A stretch of DNA of 64,000 nucleotides from Epiperipatus broadwayi (lineage: Eukaryota; Onychophora; Udeonychophora; Euonychophora; Peripatidae). A program made the translations under genes and the position numbers. Within the stretch, counting starts at the first letter, position 1. Each line of letters begins with the position of its first letter. The notes beneath the pieces were generated by a model, which saw nothing but the letters and a program-made list of their open reading frames with translations, was not told the DNA's origin and made no database searches. Positions 58,981 through 64,000 of this stretch are shown piece by piece. The stretch is from NCBI GenBank assembly GCA_028023455.1, contig JAQFVV010012544.1:2690396-2754395 (forward strand), written 5' to 3'.

Positions 58981-60180
58981 AAACAAATAAGATTGAATAA
59001 TGCCGAATTGGAAAAAATGTCACTATTGAAGAAAAATGACAAAATATAAATAAGAATAAAATTGTTAGAGACTAAAAATTATCCAAACAAATAATAGAAA
59101 GATAAATGTCATGAAATTTGAAAAGCTACAGATGACAAATAGAAAAGATCTAATACATCATGAGTTCTGTAGAATAAAAAAAATATCCAATGTTATGCAT
59201 TAAAAGATAAAGATGGCAATTTAATTTATGATAATAAAAAAGGTATGAAAGAACTATTTTAAGAAATCATAAGAGAAGATTATAAAAAGTATTGTCAAAC
59301 TTGCTTAACAAACAAGGTTCTAAATTAAAGATATATCAGTTGCCATATGAAAGGCAAATAAAAATCCTTTTGGAATTATTTGTACAAATTATTTCACACA
59401 TATTTATAATAGAATATTGGACAATCCTTTACCATTTAATACAAATCAACAAAATGCAAAAATTTTAGAATAAATTTTACAGCTTACACATCAACAATAT
59501 TTTTTTCAAACATTAAAAAAAAAAAAATAACTGAATTAAATTTGTGACTAATCATATAAAATATAGAAGGAAAAATATGGATACAATTGCAATTCAATTT
59601 GGCATAAAAATAAGTTTTCAAAAGATAAAGATTTCAAATAATAATATCTAGAGTTTATAAGATACCCATATTAGAACAGGAAATCAATTAATGAAACATG
59701 TTGACAATTTTCAATATCAACATTAAACAAATACTGAAAATATGAACCGTGAATTAATTATATACAGAATAGCTATTTCAAAATGAGCTTTCTGTAAGAA
59801 GTGATCTTTTTTGATATAAAAATTAATCCATTTTGATCTCTGCATTATGATTGTGAAAGTTATATTTTGCCAATTGTAACATATGGAGCAGAGCATTGGA
59901 CTTTTTTTTTACTTAATAATATTAATATATTAAAGATTTCTAAAATATGAAAATGGTAAAGATTGGAAAGAATAATAGAAAAAAATCAGATGATATCATA
60001 TGCTTAATAAATAAGAAACTGTTGCTTGTATCTCAAATTATAACCAAAAATCTATTGTAGATATATTACACTCTAGGTCAATATCATATGGGGGGGGGTA
60101 TCTATTCAACAATGCAGAAATTCTGATACTTGGAGATTTGATGAATTAAAGTAAGTAATAGAAGAATGTTAATTATGAAG
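58980..60180 (+). pseudogene. RTE LINE relic shared with unit A
   Basis: 59195-59290 reads LKDKDGNLIYDN and KELF-EIIREDYKK, the RTE linker. 59864-59912 reads ILPIVTYGAEHWT, matching LPVLTYGSETWT in the element at base 1. 60090-60160 is the decayed tail. Partner sequence lies at 26150-26310 and 28257-29340, so the insertion is older than the duplication. Confidence 0.55.
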
Positions 60181-60950
60181 AATTCTTACTACAAGATTTT
60201 AATCAGACTTTAGACTTTACAGTATCATTAATTTTATTTTTGAAAATAAATTCTGACATGTAGTGTATGATATCCTTTTGATTATCTGAGGTTTGGACCA
60301 TTTTATAATGTGATATTTTTTTCTAAACATTGATTTAGCTTTTCTACTTTTTTCAGTTAGTTTTAGAATATCTGATAGAATTGGGAAGATCCTGTATAAT
60401 AAATTTCATGTTAAAAATTACTATTGCAATGTATGATCAGCCTATGAGGTGACTATGAATTCTCACCAGATAATGTTTTTGAATAATGCCTTGAATCCAA
60501 TATAACCCTATTACATGTTCTATTCAAAGGTTATTATATATTCTACTTATAAAATTTTATGAAATTTTCCTGAAAGTTGTTCTAATTCTGGTCCCACATA
60601 GTAGTTTTCATCACAATAAGTATATTTCTTTTAATTCTGGTTAGATCAGAAAAAAAGTATGAGTCTTCATCCATATCTAATTCTATCTTTCTCCATCAAA
60701 ATTTTAAAAACTACTAAATGACATGATATTTGTAATAAGTATATCAAATATTATATTTACTAATCAACTAGAAAATCAAATACTTTTTTTTATAATTCCA
60801 CAAATTAAAAGATAATTTGTATATTCATGTTAACAATACCAAAGTTAAAAATAAACTAATAAAAAAAATGAATGCTTATGATGCACTCTAACAAACTACA
60901 AAACTAAATTTCCCAAATTTTCTATTTGATTATAAAAGTAATTTTAATGA
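60180..60950. other. Upstream region of GPCR B, nothing recognised
   Basis: AT-rich. No gene. Any promoter or first exon of the receptor would be here or further upstream, but no clear signal is visible. Confidence 0.4.
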
Positions 60951-61034
60951 CAGATATTTTTTATGACTATTATTTTATTATTATTAAGTTATGAAGTATA
61001 ATTTGATTAAATATTTTAAAATTTTATTTTATTT

Positions 61035-61038
61035 TCAG
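61035..61038 (+). promoter_or_regulatory. Putative 3' splice site of a 5'-UTR intron (GPCR B)
   Basis: TTTTATTTTATTTTCAG ends at 61038, as at 34544 in copy A, preceded in both by ATAATTTGATTAA. This is conservation of a pyrimidine-rich acceptor in otherwise drifting sequence. Confidence 0.5.
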
Positions 61039-61076
61039 TTTTAGAAGTCAACAATTAGTGTCATTCAATTATGATC

Positions 61077-61988
61077 ATGTATTTTAATAATACAACAAGG
61101 ATGGAAAATATTACAGATACTGACAACCAAATGCAACTCTTGAAAATTACTACCATATGTGTTTTATGCATTGGAATCTTATTAAATATTTATATATTGT
61201 TAAGAGTTGTATTTAATAAACAATTTACTTCTATCTGTGATTTATATTTTAAAAATCTTTTAATCTGTCAGATTTTATATGATATTTCAGAAATAGAGAT
61301 TTTTATTGAAATTCAAGCACTTTGTGAAATAATTATAACAATAATAATGTTACTACAGACTGTTGTCTTAGCAGTTGACCGCAGTATGGTCTTTAAGACT
61401 ATTTGGTATCATAAAATAAATAATGAGAAAGTTGAATTCTGTTTAATAATTGGATTGTGGATATTAACATTTTTAATAACATCACCTTTCTATACATTTG
61501 GGCTTATTACATTTTACAATTTTTCATATTCATGTGAAATTTTACAAAATATTAGTGATCCTTCTTGTCAAAAACATTTTCAGTTAATAGATATAGTGAG
61601 CCATTTAAATCAATTATATATTTATTGTATTATTATTTTATTTTCTTTAAGTTTAATAATTATTACAATCTGTTTTATTTATATAATTAATATTATTCGA
61701 AAAAGCAGAAAAGGTCTTGTTCAAAAACTCACTTCTTCACACTTGAATCAAAATTTTAAAAATCGAAAACTACAAATATCCAAAAGGTCAGCATATTTTA
61801 TATTAATACTTTATTTTATCTTCATACCAATTGTAATAAGCATTCTTTTAGATTTTTATGATTTGGAACAAGAATTTTCTTTTTTGCGGCCATTTTTTTG
61901 GTTTAGTTTAATTTTAATTAATCCTATTTCTTATATCATTTTAAATAGAAGAAAAATTTTATTATGTTTTAGAAGATTTCATAAATAA
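61077..61988 (+). CDS. Rhodopsin-like GPCR, single coding exon (copy B)
   Basis: About 303 residues from the Met at 61077 (MYFNNTTRM). An in-frame Met two codons upstream (61071) is possible, but copy A supports 61077. It is a seven-helix surface receptor, ligand unknown. Sequons NNT/NTT and NIT lie in the N-terminus. TM1 has the conserved Asn (GILLNIYI). TM2 lacks the usual Asp. TM3 starts near ALCEI with the disulfide Cys and ends LAVDRSMVF, a DRY-type motif as DRS. TM4 has GLW and SP. Loop 2 has CEILQNISDPSC. TM6 has FIP. TM7 has NPISY, then LNRRK. It is roughly 60% identical to copy A by eye, with the conserved loop-2 and TM7 blocks the strongest. It keeps the class A residues that copy A has lost, so it is the better candidate for ancestral function. 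Subfamily not recognised. Confidence 0.87.
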   Translation: MYFNNTTRMENITDTDNQMQLLKITTICVLCIGILLNIYILLRVVFNKQFTSICDLYFKNLLICQILYDISEIEIFIEIQALCEIIITIIMLLQTVVLAVDRSMVFKTIWYHKINNEKVEFCLIIGLWILTFLITSPFYTFGLITFYNFSYSCEILQNISDPSCQKHFQLIDIVSHLNQLYIYCIIILFSLSLIIITICFIYIINIIRKSRKGLVQKLTSSHLNQNFKNRKLQISKRSAYFILILYFIFIPIVISILLDFYDLEQEFSFLRPFFWFSLILINPISYIILNRRKILLCFRRFHK

Positions 61989-62960
61989 AATGGTATAAAT
62001 CATTTTCATATTTTTTTAAAGTTTCATAATGTATTTTGCTATTATGGTATATTAAAATGATTAAATTTTTAAATAATTTATTATTTTATAATCGTGTTAT
62101 TTTTTTAGTTTCCATATTATCATAAAGGTGCCACTTTGTTAACCAAGGAGTGTGATAGATGCTTAAAAAAAAATACAATAATTTCATTTGTAAAACTTCA
62201 TAAATATATATATAATGTAGCTCTATATAATGAATAATTCATGACTAGATAACAAAAATTAACATTAACTTAGTAGAAAGTGAAAGTACAAAGATTTAAT
62301 TATATACATATTCAAATTATGTAAATAATTAAGAAAATTTATGAATAAAAACAACGTCAATAGCAGATGCTCTTTTATTTCTTTAAATCTTATTAATGAC
62401 ATGAATGTTTTGAGCTCTGTGTGGGGCCTAAAAGTACTCATACAATATATAAATTTCTTTAGCTTTATTGTCTTTGTGTATAAATATTTCACACAATAGA
62501 AAAGATCTAAAAAAAATTCTAATCTTATTTTTAAGGTTCTTAAAATTTTATATGATTCTATATTATGTTAATAGAAAATTCTATTTATCTTACTACACTT
62601 ACATCATTTAGTATAAGCTTAACTAATCAATAGATACCAGATAATAGTGTTTAATAAATCCCTATCCAATGCCATCCTGTTCATGAAACTAGTTTTTATT
62701 TTATGATTTTTGTTGGTAAGAAATTTAGAATCTGCATATATTATATCTCAATAGAAACTTTTCTGAAAATATAAATAGAAAAGCACTTAGGAATATATTA
62801 AGCACTATCTAGCATCTATTGATTGCTCAAGCTTCTCCTAGGTGGCACAAATAAAGGAAATGGGATTTTCTATTGAGAAACATTGTGCAAGTAGGTATTA
62901 TGGAAACTTTTTTAGTTTAAAATTGTATTAAGTTGAAAAAATACATCCTGTTGGATGTAT
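61989..62960. repeat. Segmental duplication unit B, 3' flank and right end
   Basis: Matches 35492-36000 and then 36380-36470 plus 37470-37860 of unit A, with the two unit A foldback insertions missing. 62690-62760 holds the old hammerhead-like repeat remnant. The minus frame 62492-62265 has no preserved partner and is not called. Confidence 0.7.
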
Positions 62961-62979
62961 TGTACTGGACAACCATCCA

Positions 62980-63150
62980 ACAAGCAATGTAAACTCAAAA
63001 TCAGATTCAAACCCAGTCTAACCAAAGATTTTACTCCAGACCAAACTGAATTCAAACCCAACTCACAAGCTCAGATCAAATCAATGGATGACATATGTTG
63101 ATGGTACATGACTATGCACCAAGAAACTAGCTCAATAGATGATGATGATG
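62980..63150 (+). repeat. Retroelement-like 3' end with (GAT)n tail
   Basis: A GC-richer block with repeated CAAACCCA words runs into GATGATGATGATG at 63139-63151. The tail is like those of the RTE elements, so it is probably a truncated RTE or RTE-mobilised copy. Confidence 0.35.
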
Positions 63151-64000
63151 TGAGACCCTGATCTGACTCTAATAACGTATAATAAAATAACTAAGGATAT
63201 TTATAAGTCAATTCATATATGTATGTTCGAGTTGCCAATACAGACAGAGGGCATTCGTATTAAAATAATTATTGAATAATAAAGTGAAAAACCAAATGTG
63301 TTAATAAAATGTTTAATAATAATAAATATTTTGTTCAACTTTTATGATTAAGATTATATAGATTACCTCTGGTCTTTAAAACCGAATTTATAATTTACAA
63401 TAAGAATGGCAGTCGTTATCATATGCCAATAACTATTACACATTATTATAGGAGGATTATACATGTCTATGCCCTGACTAGTAAATAAAGGTAGATAAAG
63501 GTATTTGTTCCTTGACAGAAATTATTATTCTAATTCCATAAGAAAGAATGTGAGATTCATTTTCACATTCGTAAATCAATTCACAAAGAGCAAGATAAGT
63601 ATTTAGGGCAACTTTAATATTTAAATAGAAAACTTACTTAATTATAAACGAATATGAATTTGTTTGACTTTAATAAAATCAATTCATCATGATTTATGAG
63701 CATGAGAGTGGGCTTTACTGGAACTGAGAAGTAAATGGTACTGACGTCTTATGAGCTATAAAATGGATATGAAAAATAATGTGGCTTGTCGGTGATTTAA
63801 GTAAGAGAGTGATTTATGTTTTACAAGTCTTTCTGCCCTATTAAGGATCCATGGAACACAGGGAAAGCCAGGCCGGATCATAGCCATGAATCTTTGGTGT
63901 TCCAATATAAAAAATGAGCAAGTGAGGAAGTAGTATCTTCCTATGGAATTAAAGTAATAATAATATCAACAAGGACAAGCCTATGAAGCAGGTGGTGGCT
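63151..64000. other. Intergenic, nothing recognised
   Basis: Somewhat less AT-rich toward the end (63840-64000). No convincing coding frame. No match to unit A was noticed. Confidence 0.35.

Overview
The window is AT-rich, gene-poor eukaryotic DNA, roughly three quarters A+T by eye. It is almost certainly from an invertebrate animal. The evidence is the non-LTR (LINE) and Penelope-like retroelement fragments, tRNA-derived SINEs, a hAT-type miniature element, trinucleotide microsatellites and two rhodopsin-like seven-transmembrane receptor genes. There are no operons, ribosome-binding sites or CRISPR arrays. The phylum cannot be fixed from the sequence.

The backbone is an old tandem segmental duplication. 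Unit A runs from about 1.38 kb to 37.86 kb and unit B from about 38.46 kb to 62.96 kb. Colinear blocks of recognisable but diverged sequence link them: 1386/38463, 16.36/46.3, 17.55/54.24, 23.9/57.9, 25.5/58.5, 28.26/59.19, 34.43/60.95 and 37.47/62.58 kb. Each unit carries one single-coding-exon GPCR gene (34610-35491 and 61077-61988, + strand) at the same relative position, with a conserved splice acceptor just upstream. These are the only two intact host-like genes. Everything else that looks coding is retroelement sequence, mostly decayed.

Layout: 1-1371, 3' part of an RTE-clade LINE; 3.96-6.41 kb, head-to-head inverted Penelope-like element (PLE); 6.97-8.14 kb, second PLE lineage; 8.33-10.25 kb, element with long inverted repeats; 12.3-16.6 kb, SINEs, tandem repeats, a third PLE lineage and hairpins; 18.3-23.9 kb, no recognised genes, with GC-richer patches; 24.5-29.3 kb, duplication blocks interrupted by a foldback and a 1.9 kb insertion; 29.7-34.3 kb, PLE and L1/Tx1-like LINE copies among ATC/AAT microsatellites; 34.5-35.5 kb, GPCR A; 36.0-37.46 kb, two foldback elements; 38.5-47 kb, start of unit B with a SINE, a hairpin element, a hAT MITE and a foldback; 48.3-53.7 kb, two decayed RTE copies; 55.7-57.4 kb, an unrecognised decayed reading frame; 57.9-60.2 kb, an RTE relic shared with unit A; 61-62 kb, GPCR B; 63-64 kb, a repeat tail and unannotated sequence.

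Because B is a natural pre-insertion reference for A (and the reverse), several insertions can be dated after the duplication and show clean target-site duplications. Three observations stand out: a repeat family with hammerhead-ribozyme-like cores, a short hairpin or inverted-dimer retroelement flanked by 12-14 bp target-site duplications, and a LINE bounded on both sides by AAT/ATC microsatellite.
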